DNA from: Euglena gracilis
Lineage: Eukaryota; Euglenida; Euglenophyceae; Euglenales
Assembly (NCBI GenBank): GCA_039621445.1
Contig: CP154955.1
Location: 52,543,384-52,607,383, forward strand
DNA length: 64,000 bases
Reading direction: 5' to 3'
In this document: piece by piece, positions 10,480-21,119 of the stretch
How positions within the stretch are numbered: position 1 is the stretch's first letter
Layout of the letters: each line of letters starts with the position of its first letter
Notes under the pieces: model-generated
The model's database searches: none
The model's input: the letters and a program-made list of their open reading frames with translations, nothing else
Told to the model about the DNA's origin: nothing
Translations under genes and position numbers: made by a program

Positions 10480-11300
10480 GAAGAAAACCTTGCCTCTGGC
10501 AGGGTACCCACTCGGCCAGGACCCCCCCCCCCCCCGGTCACGAAACTTAAAAAAATTCTGGGGGGAAACCCCACCTAAACCCTGTGCACCTCCTTATATC
10601 AAAGCCTTTTCAAAACCCCTGGTGGGACGGAAAAGGCAACTCCTTTGATACATACGGACCAGGAGGGATGTTTCCAATTTTGCTGAAACTTTGTTGGCGA
10701 GTTCCATTTGAACCCAAAATGGCACACAGCGTTCATTTGTGTCTACTTGCCTTCTTTTTGTGTCGCTGTTCTGAAGCAAATTTGAGGCCGTATGGGCGAA
10801 ATTTGAGCACAAAAATGGCTGAAATGGCACAAATTTTGGCTTAATGCATGGCAGAAAAATTTGAAAAAATCAAAACAAACTCTGTGCCAACCAATTTGCT
10901 ACTCCCTTGAATAGCATGAAGAGCTGGAATGCCCAAAAAAACGTCGAAATGGAATTTCAGGGATTCAGGGACTGGACCGTCACCGCTCCACTGCTCCTTA
11001 ACGTGTCCTGCAACTGCTCCTAACTGTCTGACCCACATCAATTACGAACCTTTCAAAATACCTTCCATTGATTGAGTGCATGAATGTAAAGACAGCTGTT
11101 CAACATTAAAACATAGAGCAACAGCAAATGGAAAAAAGAAAGATTAGCGTGACGGGAAAAAAACAATTAATGATAAATTAGGTTATCCCATTGACCAGCT
11201 CTTCGTGCTTTCGCTGCAGAGTTTCCATGTCTAAAAAAGAAGAGTTACGTGAAACACTTCTTTGGACTCCCCTGACGCCTGCTCCGGAGAGTCAGATTTG
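10480..11300. other. Non-genic stretch downstream of carrier exon 10
   Basis: Mixed to A-rich sequence with a C run near 10525. If exon 10 reads through without splicing, the 3' untranslated region of the carrier gene would start here at 11306. No poly-A signal is convincing. Confidence 0.4.
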
Positions 11301-11354
11301 AGCCTCTCAGAGCCACACACTCATTCCCATTTGCCGGGCCATTTGCCGGATCAC

Positions 11355-11468
11355 CGTCTCATTCAGGGCCCCGCGCCAGTGCCAGCGCCGCAGCAGCACG
11401 CCCTTCATGATGTCGAACGTGGCGAACCAGATGCACGTGCTGGGGATGCGCGCCGGGGCAGGGGACCC
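11355..11468 (-). CDS. Mitochondrial carrier (SLC25) gene, exon 10: end of repeat 2
   Basis: This minus-strand exon encodes GSPAPARIPSTCIWFATFD followed by IMKGVLLRRWHWRGALNET. The pattern G..P..-R-IP....-F..-F-D..K is the even-numbered helix that closes a mitochondrial carrier repeat. Exon 9 ends in phase 0 (FFAGAM) and this exon starts in phase 0 after CGGAG, giving FFAGAMGSPAPARIP, where the family expects [FL]..G....-P..-R. The acceptor lacks a good pyrimidine tract, so the start could shift. A donor ACG/GTGATC lies at 11355; without it the frame reads 15 more residues to TGA at 11309-11307. Either the protein ends after two repeats or a further exon supplies repeat 3. Confidence 0.75.
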
Positions 11469-11489
11469 CTCCGACGGGCCGGCCAAAGG

Positions 11490-11576
11490 TTTTTTTAGGA
11501 CCTGGGGGGGAGGCTTACCCGCCTCCCCCTCCTGGGGGTCCCCTGGGGCGGGGGGCTAGGGGAGCCAAATTTTAGA
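11490..11576. repeat. Dispersed repeat family C copy
   Basis: TTTTTTTAGGACCTGGGGGG at 11490 is followed by GGAGGC, CCTCCCCCTCCTGGGG and GGGGCTAGGGGAGCCAAATT, the family C word order. It abuts the (TG)n array that begins at 11613 in the intron side of exon 10. Confidence 0.6.
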
Positions 11577-11609
11577 AATTTGAATTTCTGGGTTCCAAAA
11601 AAAATACAC

Positions 11610-11995
<386 letters not shown>

Positions 11996-11999
11996 GTGC

Positions 12000-12945
12000 G
12001 TGGCGTGTGCAGCTCAAATTCAACCCCAGAAATAATAATGAATAAATAATTCAACCCAAGAAACACATGGCTGTCGGACCCCTCCACTCGGCCCGACCCC
12101 ATCGGGAGGGGGACCTGCATAGATGGTTAGTGCCACACCCATGGCCTTGGGGCAAGCGAGATGGAGGTTGAACTTGGTGAGCCTTCCTTCCCCTTTCCTC
12201 ACCCCACCACAATTAAAACCTACGGAGGCGTTTATGGCCGGGTTTCCTAATTTTGCAGTCCTTAAACAATTAACATTTTTTTTTGATTGTTGACCGGTCC
12301 CCACCATCCTAAAGCAATGCCTAATAAACAAGGGGAGGCCCGTCCAAACGATATTGCAAACATGATGAAAGAGGAACCATTCGGTGTACGAAAAGGTCAT
12401 CCAATAATGCCATACCCACATGGATTGACACATGGAAAAAAAAACGAAACTCGGGGCCAACGAAACTCGGGGCCTCAGGGGTATCACCCAAATCCCATTG
12501 AGGGCAGGGGTTGAAAAAAAGATCCGTCCAATAACTATTCAGGGGGCAAATTTAATTTGGTGGAGGGGACGAGAGGTCTTGAACAATCTCAGCAGCACTT
12601 TTGGCCATCGCGGAACCCGCAACTGAACTCAGGGCGGTGCTAAACATAAAAAAAACTACAGACCCAGCACACTGAAACGAACACTCAAAGGGAAAACGGG
12701 TCAAGAACACGAAATTTTTGGACGAAGAAAGGTCGACCCCGAGGATTCAGCGCCCTTGAACTGCAAATCCAATATCCACCAAACGATGCGGCGGAAGAAA
12801 TCCGCGACTTTTAAAGCCTCGACGGGTTCGAGCCTTGGACCGGCCCTTGGCCAGCCCTTTGGCCTAAGGCCGGTCCTTCAGAGGTCCTTAAAGGCCTTCT
12901 TAAGTGAAATGGCGCTGCGCAAAAGGGGCCCCCGGCAGAGCCCGC
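12000..12945. other. Intron 9 sequence of the carrier gene
   Basis: Mixed sequence. CGAAACTCGGGGCC is directly repeated at 12446 and 12462. The bases 12835-12895 contain GGTCCTT/GGCC words that recur near 38560 (CGGTCCTTGGCCGGCCTTTTGGCC). No further exon is needed by phase. Confidence 0.5.
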
Positions 12946-12947
12946 AC

Positions 12948-13025
12948 CATCGCTCCGGCGAAGAACCCGCCCAAGCCGGACGTTCCGTAAATCTGGGAGC
13001 ATATGCCGCCAGGGACCAGTCTGGA
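12948..13025 (-). CDS. Mitochondrial carrier (SLC25) gene, exon 9
   Basis: Bounded by CCCCGCAG (acceptor, ends 13026) and GCGATG/GTGCGG (donor, 12947), this 78-nt exon is in phase 0 at both ends. It encodes SRLVPGGICSQIYGTSG then LGGFFAGAM. This is the matrix helix and loop that precede the second helix of carrier repeat 2, where relatives read Y....-EG...-LW-RG. It follows exon 8 (ending RPYD) and leads into exon 10 (GSPAPARIP). Codons are nearly all G/C-ending. The next upstream donor appears to be GC rather than GT. Confidence 0.75.
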
Positions 13026-13049
13026 CTGCGGGGGTGGAATGTGTGGGTA

Positions 13050-13300
13050 TGGGCTTTTTTTTTAAGACCGGGGGGGGAGGGGGGTCCCCCCCACCCACCC
13101 CCTGGGGGCCCCCGGCTCCCAGGGGGACCCACAAAAAAAAATGGCCGAAAATCGCGAAAAAGTGCTAAAAGTAGCACTTTTTCGGCGCATTTGGCACCGA
13201 AAAGTATATCCCACCCCCCTCCGGGGGGACCCCCCCCCCCGGGGGGCTCGGCCGGGCCCCCCCCCCCCCCCGGGGGCACGACTAAAAAAAACCCCTGATG
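13050..13300. repeat. Dispersed repeat family C copy
   Basis: TTTTTTTTTAAGACCGGGGG (13056), CCACCCACCCCCTGGGGGCC, GGGGGACCCACAAAAAAAAA, AAAAGTATATCCCACCCCCC, then long C and G runs and GACTAAAAAAAACCCC. The end TTTTTTTTAAGACC and the far end GACTAAAAAAAA are rough inverted repeats, which suggests a foldback element. Confidence 0.65.
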
Positions 13301-13504
13301 TGTGGGTATGAGAAGAAGAAAGTGGGGGGGGGGGCGGAGGGGGTCGCACCCGCCTACGTATCACAGCACTGCGCAAGAGAAATCCCTTCGGCGCCGAAGG
13401 AACCGAAGGAAAACTATGCGATGAAGATCGGTGCGTCTGGGCAGGTCGAACAACCACATACATATGGGTTTCAACAATTCCCGTTCAACTCTGGGGGCGG
13501 AGCA

Positions 13505-13980
<476 letters not shown>

Positions 13981-13992
13981 TGTGGGTGTGTG

Positions 13993-14530
13993 TGGGTGGG
14001 TGGGTGGGTGGGTGGGTGGTTTCACACCCGTAGGCACTCATCCAGCTGGCACATCAAAGTGGCAATCCCGGGGAACACAATGGGAACCCCCGATAGGTTT
14101 CCAGTTTTGGGGCCAAATCACGGTTTCCCACGTGGCCATGTATGGGGAACAGGTTGTGCTGCCATTTGGGGCCCTCTTCCACCCCTCCAAAACTGTCCAT
14201 ATCTGGATAGTTTTTTGACATCCGCATGTTTTTCACACCCGTAGGCACTAATCCGGCGGGCACATCAAAGTGGCTACCCCAGGGAACACAATGGGAACCC
14301 CCGATCGGTTTCCAGTTTTGGGGCCAAATCACGGTTTCCTACGTGGCCATGTATGGGGAACAGGTTGTACTGCCATTTGGGGTGGGCGGGTGGGTGGGTG
14401 GGTGGGGGGGTGGGTGGGTGGGTGGGTTGGTGGGTGGTGGGTGGGTGGGTGGGTGGGTGGGTGGGTGGGTGGGTGGGTGGGTGGGTGGGTGGTGGGTGGG
14501 TGGTGTGTGTGTGTGTGTGTGTGTGCTTGG
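13993..14530 (+). repeat. Duplicated ~150-bp unit embedded in GGGTG arrays
   Basis: A unit beginning TTCACACCCGTAGGCACT and ending GTTGT.CTGCCATTTGGGG occurs at 14021-14171 and again at 14232-14382, about 93% alike by eye. GGGTGGGTGG arrays lie before copy 1 (13993-14020) and after copy 2 (14384-14500), followed by TG repeats. The unit has no coding signal. The whole block looks like a higher-order tandem repeat. Confidence 0.85.
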
Positions 14531-14751
14531 TGGGTGGATGGGTGTGGATGCGAGAGAGTGGTTGGTGAAAAGGTAGGTGGGGGGGTCGATGCCAGAACCA
14601 CAGAGCAACAGTTTCATGACATTAAGGAACTAAAAAACCAAAACCTGGTTGAAGGGACCGAATGAAAACCTGAAAAGATAAAAAAACATTTCAGGAATAC
14701 TCGGAGAATTCAAAAAGGCAGATATGTGCGATTTTCTTTCCCGCGATTTGC

Positions 14752-14822
14752 ATCGTATGGTCTCTGGGTGTCTCGCACCAGTTTAAGTGGGTTGGGCAGC
14801 GGGTCGGCCTCTGCTTCCACAC
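14752..14822 (-). CDS. Mitochondrial carrier (SLC25) gene, exon 8
   Basis: After the acceptor GTCTCAG (ends 14823) two bases GT complete the codon begun by the last G of exon 7. Then 23 codons follow: VEAEADPLPNPLKLV then RDTQRPYD. This is the matrix loop after carrier repeat 2's P-x-D-x-x-x-x-R signature; carriers of the oxoglutarate/dicarboxylate type have D...-R..-Y here. No GT donor lies nearby, but GAT/GCAAAT at 14751 offers a GC donor, and using it puts exon 9 in frame. Exon borders are inferred from phase. Confidence 0.7.
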
Positions 14823-14829
14823 CTGAGAC

Positions 14830-16100
14830 CAGGAACAATCCCCTGTAGCCAAGCCCCCCAAAAAATGTTCATGCCCCCCCCCCCGATGCTGGACCCCACC
14901 CTGCACTGGGGATGGCCGGGGGTTGGTGAAAGGCGCAGGGTTAAGGTTAGGACTGGCCAGCCCTCGGCTCGGCCTCACTCCCCTCCCCAACCTCCTTGCC
15001 TGCCGCGCACCGCCCAATAGCCCCGCCGGTCGGACCGCAGCGCGAATACCCTCTTAGAGCCATCCAAGGCAGGAAGCGCCAAGCATACATCTCTTTAAGG
15101 ACCCCGGGGGGGGTTGCTGGGCTAGGGCTAGAAATTTGGGCTGGCTAGCCCGCCCCCCCCCGGGGGGGGGGGGGGCTGGACCCCGGCTGGACCCGAACCG
15201 GGGCGAGCTGGACTGAAATCGGAAAAATGCCCCAAAATGTCCTGCAGAACACAGTTTTGAAAAAATGATGCATCTGAAACCCCCCAAAAATGCCCCAAAC
15301 GCAAAACCTTAGAGAGATGTATGCCGCCAAGTGCCTGGTGTGGGCCGACCGTTCGGCGGCCGTTCTCTGCCTTTCCCTGCCTGCTCTTCTCTGCCTGTCG
15401 GCCGCCTTTGGGAACCGCGCAGCCGGGGCCGCGAGCGCGAATGCGGGCCGAACCGAAGGCCGGCCGGTCCTGACCCAAACCCTACGCCCTCCACGAACCC
15501 CAGGTTAACCGCAGTGCAGGGTGGGGTCTAGTACCCGGGGGGGGGGGGGGCTGATACTGCACGCCTGCCACGTTCGTTTTCGGTCATTTTAGGTCATTTT
15601 CGGCCATTCTTGCCAATTTTAACCTGGGGGTGGGGGTCCGGGAGACAGTCTCCCTGGGCTCACAAAAAAAAGCCAGCCGGCAGCACCCACGCCGAAAACA
15701 TGAAAAAGGGGGTTGAACCTCACTTTTTGCTGCCTGGCTACGAAATTGCCAAATGTTCGTTTATCGTATTCCCTTCTGAATTGTTTGTCCACTGTCGGGT
15801 TTTTATTTATTTGTTTGTTTGTTTTTGCTTCATTTAAAAAAGAATGTCACCAATGGCACAAGGGAGGGCTTGTTATTCAGAAATGTGCTGGAAAATTGGG
15901 GATGCACAGAAACAGGTGATAATTGGCTGAATCTTTCAAATTGAGCCCAACCTTCGGAGCAACGAGAAATGAAAAAGCAGGAAAAAATATATCTTCGTTT
16001 GCGCAACTGCACAAAGAAATCTTAAATGCGAAGTAGACCGTCTGAGGTTCAGAATCCCTTCCGGCTTAACAAACCCCCGGCCACAACTCAAACAAGTTCT
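14830..16100. other. Intron 7 of the carrier gene, with family-type repeats
   Basis: It contains GGGTTAAGGTTAGGACTGGC near 14938 (a degenerate telomere-like word also seen near 613 and 19460). There are C/G runs at 15102-15175 and a second GC-rich island at 15317-15508, listed separately. 15510-16100 is A/T-mixed without coding signal. Confidence 0.5.
15317..15508 (+). CDS. Possible small ORF or exon inside the carrier intron
   Basis: Plus strand, 63 codons from ATG. The peptide begins MYAAKCLVWADRSAA, has a hydrophobic run (VLCLSLPALLCLSAAF) and an Ala/Arg-rich tail. About four fifths of the codons end in G or C. The minus strand is also open (GRQAEKSRQGKAENGRR), so coding direction is unsure. 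Not recognised. Confidence 0.22.
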   Translation: MYAAKCLVWADRSAAVLCLSLPALLCLSAAFGNRAAGAASANAGRTEGRPVLTQTLRPPRTPG

Positions 16101-16117
16101 CAAAAATGGGTGAATGG

Positions 16118-16145
16118 CGCATCCTCGCACGCACGCACGCACGCT

Positions 16146-16176
<31 letters not shown>

Positions 16177-16335
16177 TCGCACGCACGCACACACACGCAC
16201 ACATGCGCAATGCACACATATGCAAACACACAACACAACGCAATACAGCACACACACAACGTACACAACACAAAAAGACACACAACACAAAACAACACAC
16301 AACACAGGACACACACACAGCACACAGAAAACAGC
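16118..16335 (+). repeat. (GCAC)n and (CA)n microsatellite
   Basis: CGCACGCACG repeats at 16126-16200 pass into CACA and CAACACAA repeats up to 16335, directly next to the donor of carrier exon 7. Confidence 0.9.
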
Positions 16336-16341
16336 ACAAAC

Positions 16342-16435
16342 CCTCCGCCTTGGGGTCACGAGCCGAGCTGTGCACGTCGGTCATCGCCCGGGTCACCACC
16401 AGGTCGATGGGGTTCGCGATGACTCCGAGGGTCAT
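16342..16435 (-). CDS. Mitochondrial carrier (SLC25) gene, exon 7: repeat 2 signature
   Basis: The acceptor CCCAACAG ends at 16436 and the donor GGAGG/GTTTGT begins at 16341. The 94-nt exon starts in phase 0 and leaves one base. It encodes MTLGVIANPIDLVVTRAMTD then VHSSARDPKAE. NPIDLVVTR is the P-x-[DE]-x-x-[KR]-x-[KR] class of carrier signature, and RAMTD resembles the second repeat of oxoglutarate/dicarboxylate carriers (R-M-x-x-D). Joined to exon 6 it reads LSGIVAGMTLGVIANPIDL, a standard odd-numbered carrier helix with G..AG. The protein would sit in the mitochondrial inner membrane. Confidence 0.85.
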
Positions 16436-16924
16436 CTGTTGGGGCGGCGGAGGCTGGGCGGGAAGGCCTGGAAGGTCTGGTTGGGGGTTCAGCCCCCCAT
16501 CCAGCCATCAAGAAGGTGGGGGGACTCCTCCGACTTGCCTCATCGGGAGTGCCTTGGAGTGCCTGCCCAGGCAGGCACCCCCCCCCCCCCGGGATGGGGT
16601 CGGCACCCGACTGAAATACAGCCTGGCCCCCCTCCCCCTGTCCCTGCCTGGTGGTCCCCCCCCTTGGGCCAAAGAAAGGTGATTCCCCCAACTGGTAACC
16701 GGTGAATGAACAATGATGTGTTCCAGGGTTTTTTGTGACTGTGATGCCACCAAGACAAATCATTGCCTCCATCAGGATGCCTTTTTGCCGCATTTTATCC
16801 TAAAACAATGTCATAGGTGGCATTGGGTCGTTTTTGGGGCAATTTCAACCATACACCAACAAATATTTTTTTGGCCTGCTGGTCGCCCACCTAATCAACC
16901 CCCCCCCCCAATCTACTCAACCCG

Positions 16925-17435
16925 ACTCTGAAGCAACCTAAGTATGAGCAACCCTTCTGATTTTTGGTCAGAACCCAAATATAAGCAACCCTTGACTGGA
17001 TGCTATGAAGGAAATCCCATTGGTACAATATGAAAATGGCCTTTTGGATAAACCCTCCCCCCAAATAATCCCCCCCCCCGAGCCGGGATCTCGGTGACCG
17101 AGTTAATACCCCCCCCCATATTTTGGTCCGACGACCCAGATTTTGACCTGAATATGCAGGGAAAAAAATAACACTCTTTGAAAAAAAAATACAAAAAATC
17201 AATTTTTTTTGGATCATCTGGCCTCCAAAAATGCAAAATTTCATGAGAAAGAAAAATAAATGACCAAGAAGGGGGTTTTGGGTGCTATTTTGGGTCCTAT
17301 GGGAGTTCGAAAAAATTTCGAAAATTTTTGGGGAGCTATTACCCCCCCCCAAATAATACCCCCCCCCGCGCAGGTCGGGACTTCGGGCGAGAAAATAATA
17401 CCCCAGGGGGTATTATTTGGGAGGGGGGTTTACCT
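16925..17435. repeat. Dispersed repeat family B-like block
   Basis: AAGTATGAGCAACCCTTCTG and CAAATATAAGCAACCCTTG (16938, 16975) repeat each other. CCAAATAATCCCCCCCCC (17060), GTTAATACCCCCCCC (17104), CAAATAATACCCCCCCC (17349) and its reverse sense GGGGGTATTATTTGGGAGGG (17405) follow. It lies between carrier exons 6 and 7. Confidence 0.6.
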
Positions 17436-17439
17436 TCTT

Positions 17440-17835
17440 CTGTTTTCACCTGGTTTCCACCAATTGAGAAGAAAAGAATATTTGGAACAATTTCATTGTT
17501 CCTCCCCCTTGCATACTGCTTGGGTGTATGACACTCAGAGAATCAAAAAAAAACACCGTAATTGTGGTGGTGAATTCCATTTTTGTGAAATTGATTTTGA
17601 AGGATCATTATGATTCTCATTAGGTTTATCACACTTGTGAAAAAGAACTTGAATTTGGTCATGCGTATGATCACGGTTGCAATGATATTTCAGTAACAAA
17701 ATTTTTAAAATCTTAAAATAATTTGCAGAAAAAAAATTACCTGGAAAAGCCTTTTTGGGGAGGTCCACAAAAAAAACAGGTCAAAAGGCAGGGAAAAGGT
17801 TTCCAATTACCAACGTGTGCACAACCTCGCGCCCA
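17440..17835. other. Intron 6 sequence of the carrier gene
   Basis: AT-mixed sequence with a short imperfect inverted repeat; no coding signal and no extra exon is required by phase. Confidence 0.45.
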
Positions 17836-17838
17836 CAC

Positions 17839-17961
17839 CCCCGCCACGATGCCGGACAGCGTCCGCTGGGTCACGGAGGAGAACCCGAACGCCCCCAGGA
17901 AGCCGAGGCACTCCTGGTAGAACTGGTAGATGCCGATGCGCAGCGCCCCGTTGGGGATGTC
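17839..17961 (-). CDS. Mitochondrial carrier (SLC25) gene, exon 6: end of repeat 1, start of repeat 2
   Basis: Acceptor CACACACAG (ends 17962), donor GCGGGG/GTGTGG (17838), 123 nt, phase 0 at both ends. The 41 codons read DIPNGALRIGIYQFYQEC, LGFLGAFGFSSVTQR, TLSGIVAG. D-I-P..-A and LRIGIY..-Y are typical of the second helix of a carrier repeat, and SGIVAG opens the third helix that exon 7 completes. Every codon but a few ends in G or C. Together with exon 7 this is the best-supported coding part of the window. Confidence 0.85.
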
Positions 17962-18199
17962 CTGTGTGTGGCGCCCGGGGGAAGAGACGGAGCACGTGGG
18001 TGGGTGGGTCCGGGCCGAGGACCCCCCCGAAATCCCGAAAATTATTTTTTGGACCCCAAAAAATCAGAGGCGGTGCATGGCACAGGGGGGGAACTGTGCA
18101 CATCGGCAAGAAATGCACAGGATGGCGGAGGGGGAGGGACTGGAACAACAACACAATCGACGTGAAAAGGCGAAAAAAAATGATCACAAAGATACATAA

Positions 18200-18840
18200 T
18201 GTGAAACATGGTACCCCCCAACAACCTCGCAACCCCCGATCAGGGGGGGTCATGCCCACCCACCCCCCGTGGTTGTACGACCAGGTGCCAAAAAAAAACA
18301 AAAAAAAACAAAAAAAAAAAAAAACAAAAAACCAAAAAAAAAAAAAACCCCCCCAAAAAAAAAAAAAAAAAAAAAAAAATAAAAAAAACCCCGGTTGTTC
18401 CAAAACCCAACCATGGGGGGGGGGGGGTCAAACGCACCCCCCGACCTGACCCCCCCGACGGGGGGGGGGGGGGTCAGTAAATAGTTGCGGTCGTTCAAGG
18501 GGGTGGGGCAGATACCAGGATGCCCAGGGCTGTACGGGAAGGCCCGGGGGGGGGGGTGGGTCGGACCCCCCCACCGGGAGGGGGGGGGGGGGGGCGACCC
18601 CCCCCACCCACCATGGCACCCGCTCAAAGAAAATTCCATTGGGGCCGAAGGCACGTAAGCACCTAAAAAAATCGGCGCCCCCAGATATACAGGAAGGCCT
18701 GGTGGGGGTGGCCCCCCCCTACCACCAGGATGGGGGTGGGGGGCAGGGCAGAACGGGAAGGCCTGGTGGGGGGGGGGTCGACCCCCCACCCGGGAGGTGG
18801 GGGGGGGGGGGGTCGACCCCCCCCCACCTACAACAGCATT
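18200..18840. repeat. Poly-A-rich tract followed by dense C/G homopolymer block
   Basis: Near 18215-18290 lies a family D-like segment (CCGATCAGGGGGGGTCATG, GTTGTACGACCAGG). It is followed by A-rich sequence (18290-18390) and then repeated CGACCCCCCC/GGGGGGGTCG runs to 18825, with TCCCGGTGGGGG and AGGCCTGG-type words repeated (18541, 18692, 18760). No gene. Confidence 0.7.
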
Positions 18841-18844
18841 TTCA

Positions 18845-19765
18845 CCAATTTCGGCCAACGGGGATGTTGGCCGGGGGAAACTTTTGAAAAAAATTTTGAA
18901 AAACGAACCCAAAATACATGATTTTTTGATGGAAAACCACATTTTTTCACAAAAAAAATCTCAAAATTTTCAGGTTAAAAATTGGTAGTTTTTAGGAGGA
19001 GGTAAAAAAAAAACGAAGCTCAAAAAAAATGGACAAAATTTTGGCGCACAGTCCAATTTTACTGAGATTTTTTCTCTTGGAAATTTTTTTTGATTATCAA
19101 TGGTTTTTTTTTTTATCAAAAACTTAATAAAATCAAAATTTCGAAAATGTTGATATTTTGGAAGGTGTGAAAAAATGGGGTTTTGGGGGGGTTTTGGGGG
19201 GCCTCGCGTATGGGTCCCAAAATGGGTCAAAAAAAAAACCCGGCGCCTTCGGCGCCGGGAAAACTTTTTTTTGGTCCAAAAATTGGTGCCACCAGAACAA
19301 CGGGAAGAGGTGGTGGGGGGGGGGGGGGAGTCGACCCCCCCCCCCCCACCCCCCATCGGGTTGGGGGGATTCCCCGAAAGCCCTGGGGATGCCGGGCCCT
19401 CAACCCACCCCCGGCCCCCAACCCTATCCCTATCCCGGACTCTAACGCGAACCCTACTACTCCAAACCCAAACCCTATTTGGCCAGGACTGTCCAGTTCA
19501 CCACCACCCAACTGAACCCTACATTCTCACCCTTACCTGGATCGTTGCATCCGTAGGAAACACGCCCCAAAGTGCATAGTTTGCCATCGCCACTGCAAGA
19601 ACAAAAGTAACGGAACAACCCTGGCTGAAAGCACCGGTCCAATACAAGAGAACCAACTCAATGATTTGGTAGGGGTTTAGGAACGAAAGTTGAAAGAAAG
19701 TTGAAAGAAAGTTGGTGCACAGTGCAGGGAGGAAAAGGCTCCACCCCTCCTACCCCCCCCTCCCT
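18845..19765. other. Intron 5 sequence of the carrier gene, with hairpin and telomere-like words
   Basis: A/T-rich to 19150. A hairpin CCCGGCGCCTTCGGCGCCGG lies at 19239-19258. At 19440-19530 are AACGCGAACCCTACTAC, CCAAACCCAAACCCTATTTG and GGCCAGGACTG, a degenerate CCCTAA-type segment that resembles (in reverse) 600-650 and 14936-14960. GAAAGTT is repeated three times at 19685-19712. Confidence 0.5.
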
Positions 19766-19769
19766 TTGT

Positions 19770-20395
19770 CCAACGACCATTTACCTGCAACCTATGACCA
19801 GGGGGGGTGGTCGTACGCCCCCCATTACCTGCAACCTGTGACCGGGGGTGGTCATTATAAAGGGGGCAAAGACTCACGCACAGCGAAAAGCGGAAAAAAA
19901 TCATAAAGGAGGTAAGCCCAAACACAGCGGCTGCTCCTGAGGGGGTGTCATGAACGACAGCGCCAGAAGGCTGTTGTGCAAATGCTACACCGAAGGGGTG
20001 CGGGGCAGGCACTATTCCGCTGGCACGATATAGAAGCCTTTCTTTCTTCCGGTGATACAACAATTTTCAGGATAAAATCCCCATCGATCAGATCCTTTGT
20101 GAGGTAAAGGTTCCCGTTGAAAACGTGTGCCAAACCCCAAATTCCACGTGTTGTTTTTGTAAACAACACCACCTTTTTGGGATCTGGCTCTGACGTTGCT
20201 GGGGGGTGGAACATAGCAGAAAAAATCCTGTAGTGGGGGAGGTGGGAAATCTACCGCTTGGTAAAACCGTCAAAAAAAAATTTTGCAACCTGCAACCTAT
20301 GACCAGGGGGGGTGGTCGTACGCCCCCCATTACCTGCAACCTGTGACCGGGGGGTGGTCATTATAAAGGGGTGGTCGTTGGACAAAGGGGAGGGG
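19770..20395. repeat. Dispersed repeat family D, two direct copies
   Basis: The string ACCTGCAACCTATGACCAGG, then GGGGGTGGTCGTACGCCCCC and TTACCTGCAACCTGTGACCG, then GGGTGGTCATTATAAAGGGG, occurs at about 19783-19864 and again at 20286-20369. Further members with the same words are at 57215-57345, 26000-26070 and in part at 5365-5410. The CGTACG core is palindromic. Confidence 0.85.
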
Positions 20396-20399
20396 GGGG

Positions 20400-21005
20400 G
20401 AACATCTCAGAAAAAGAAAGTACAAAAAAGCAAAAGCTGAAAGATTGCAGTGAGTGGGAACACGAACACAAGACAAAAAAAATGCATCAACCCACGCCTG
20501 CAAATAGAAATCCCCCTGACAACGGCTGGACGGTATCACCCCAAATGAATGACATCCCTAAAACTAAAAGGCCCAAAAAACTGTGTCTTTTCCCTTTCCT
20601 TTTCTTTTTTTGGCCAATCATGTGTCGTTGCTTTTTTCCAAAAAAGGCTCGTTCCTTAGCCTCAAAAACGAATAAATAAAATCAAAAACAAATTAACCTC
20701 CATTTTTGCATTCTTCTTGGGGATTCAATCCACGTTACGCTTCTCTACCAAAAAAAAAATCAAGCCTGACAAATATTCGGGGCTGGTTATGGACAAATTG
20801 TTGACAGGGGGAAAATGAACATTGGCGCGGTTCATTTCCTCCGTCAAGTTCACTTCCCAGCAGAAAAAAAATCTCAAAATCGCATCAAAATGGGGGAAAC
20901 ACAAAAAAAATGCATAAAACCACAAATATTTTTAAGAGAGAAAAATGAAACAATCTGTGTTTCCCTCCTCCTACTGTTGGTCTTTGTGGAATCTGCTGTG
21001 GAGGT
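20400..21005. other. Intron 5 sequence, nothing recognised
   Basis: A-rich mixed sequence without codon bias. Confidence 0.45.
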
Positions 21006-21012
21006 CGCCAAC

Positions 21013-21110
21013 CTTGAACAAGACGACCACCCAGATGGTGAAGAGCTTCTGCCAACAGCCGGCTGTCCAGAAGATCTGCTTCAGCGAGGAGCTTACGTCG
21101 GGGCAGATGC
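21013..21110 (-). CDS. Mitochondrial carrier (SLC25) gene, exon 5
   Basis: The acceptor CTCGGCAG ends at 21111. Two bases complete the Gly codon started by exon 4, giving LYKG-ICPDV. The frame then reads SSSLKQIFWTAGCW, QKLFTIWVVVLFK. LYKG.....-S..-LKQ matches the end of carrier repeat 1's matrix part and the start of helix 2. Three in-phase donors are visible: GAC/GTAAGC (21096), TGG/GTGGTC (21030) and AAG/GTTGGC (21012). G/C-ending codons persist to the last one, so I drew the longest form. It adds about 15-20 hydrophobic residues not usual for the family before exon 6 (DIPNGALRIGIY). Confidence 0.65.
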
Positions 21111-21119
21111 CTGCCGAGG

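Noticed and set aside
15128-15494. Minus-strand frame GRQAEKSRQGKAENGRR as an extra carrier exon
   Set aside because: Exons 7 and 8 already join in exact phase, so an additional exon here is not needed; coding direction of the island is undecided.
16118-16335. A regular array that could suggest CRISPR or spaced repeats
   Set aside because: It is (GCAC)n/(CA)n microsatellite with no unique spacers; the host is eukaryotic.
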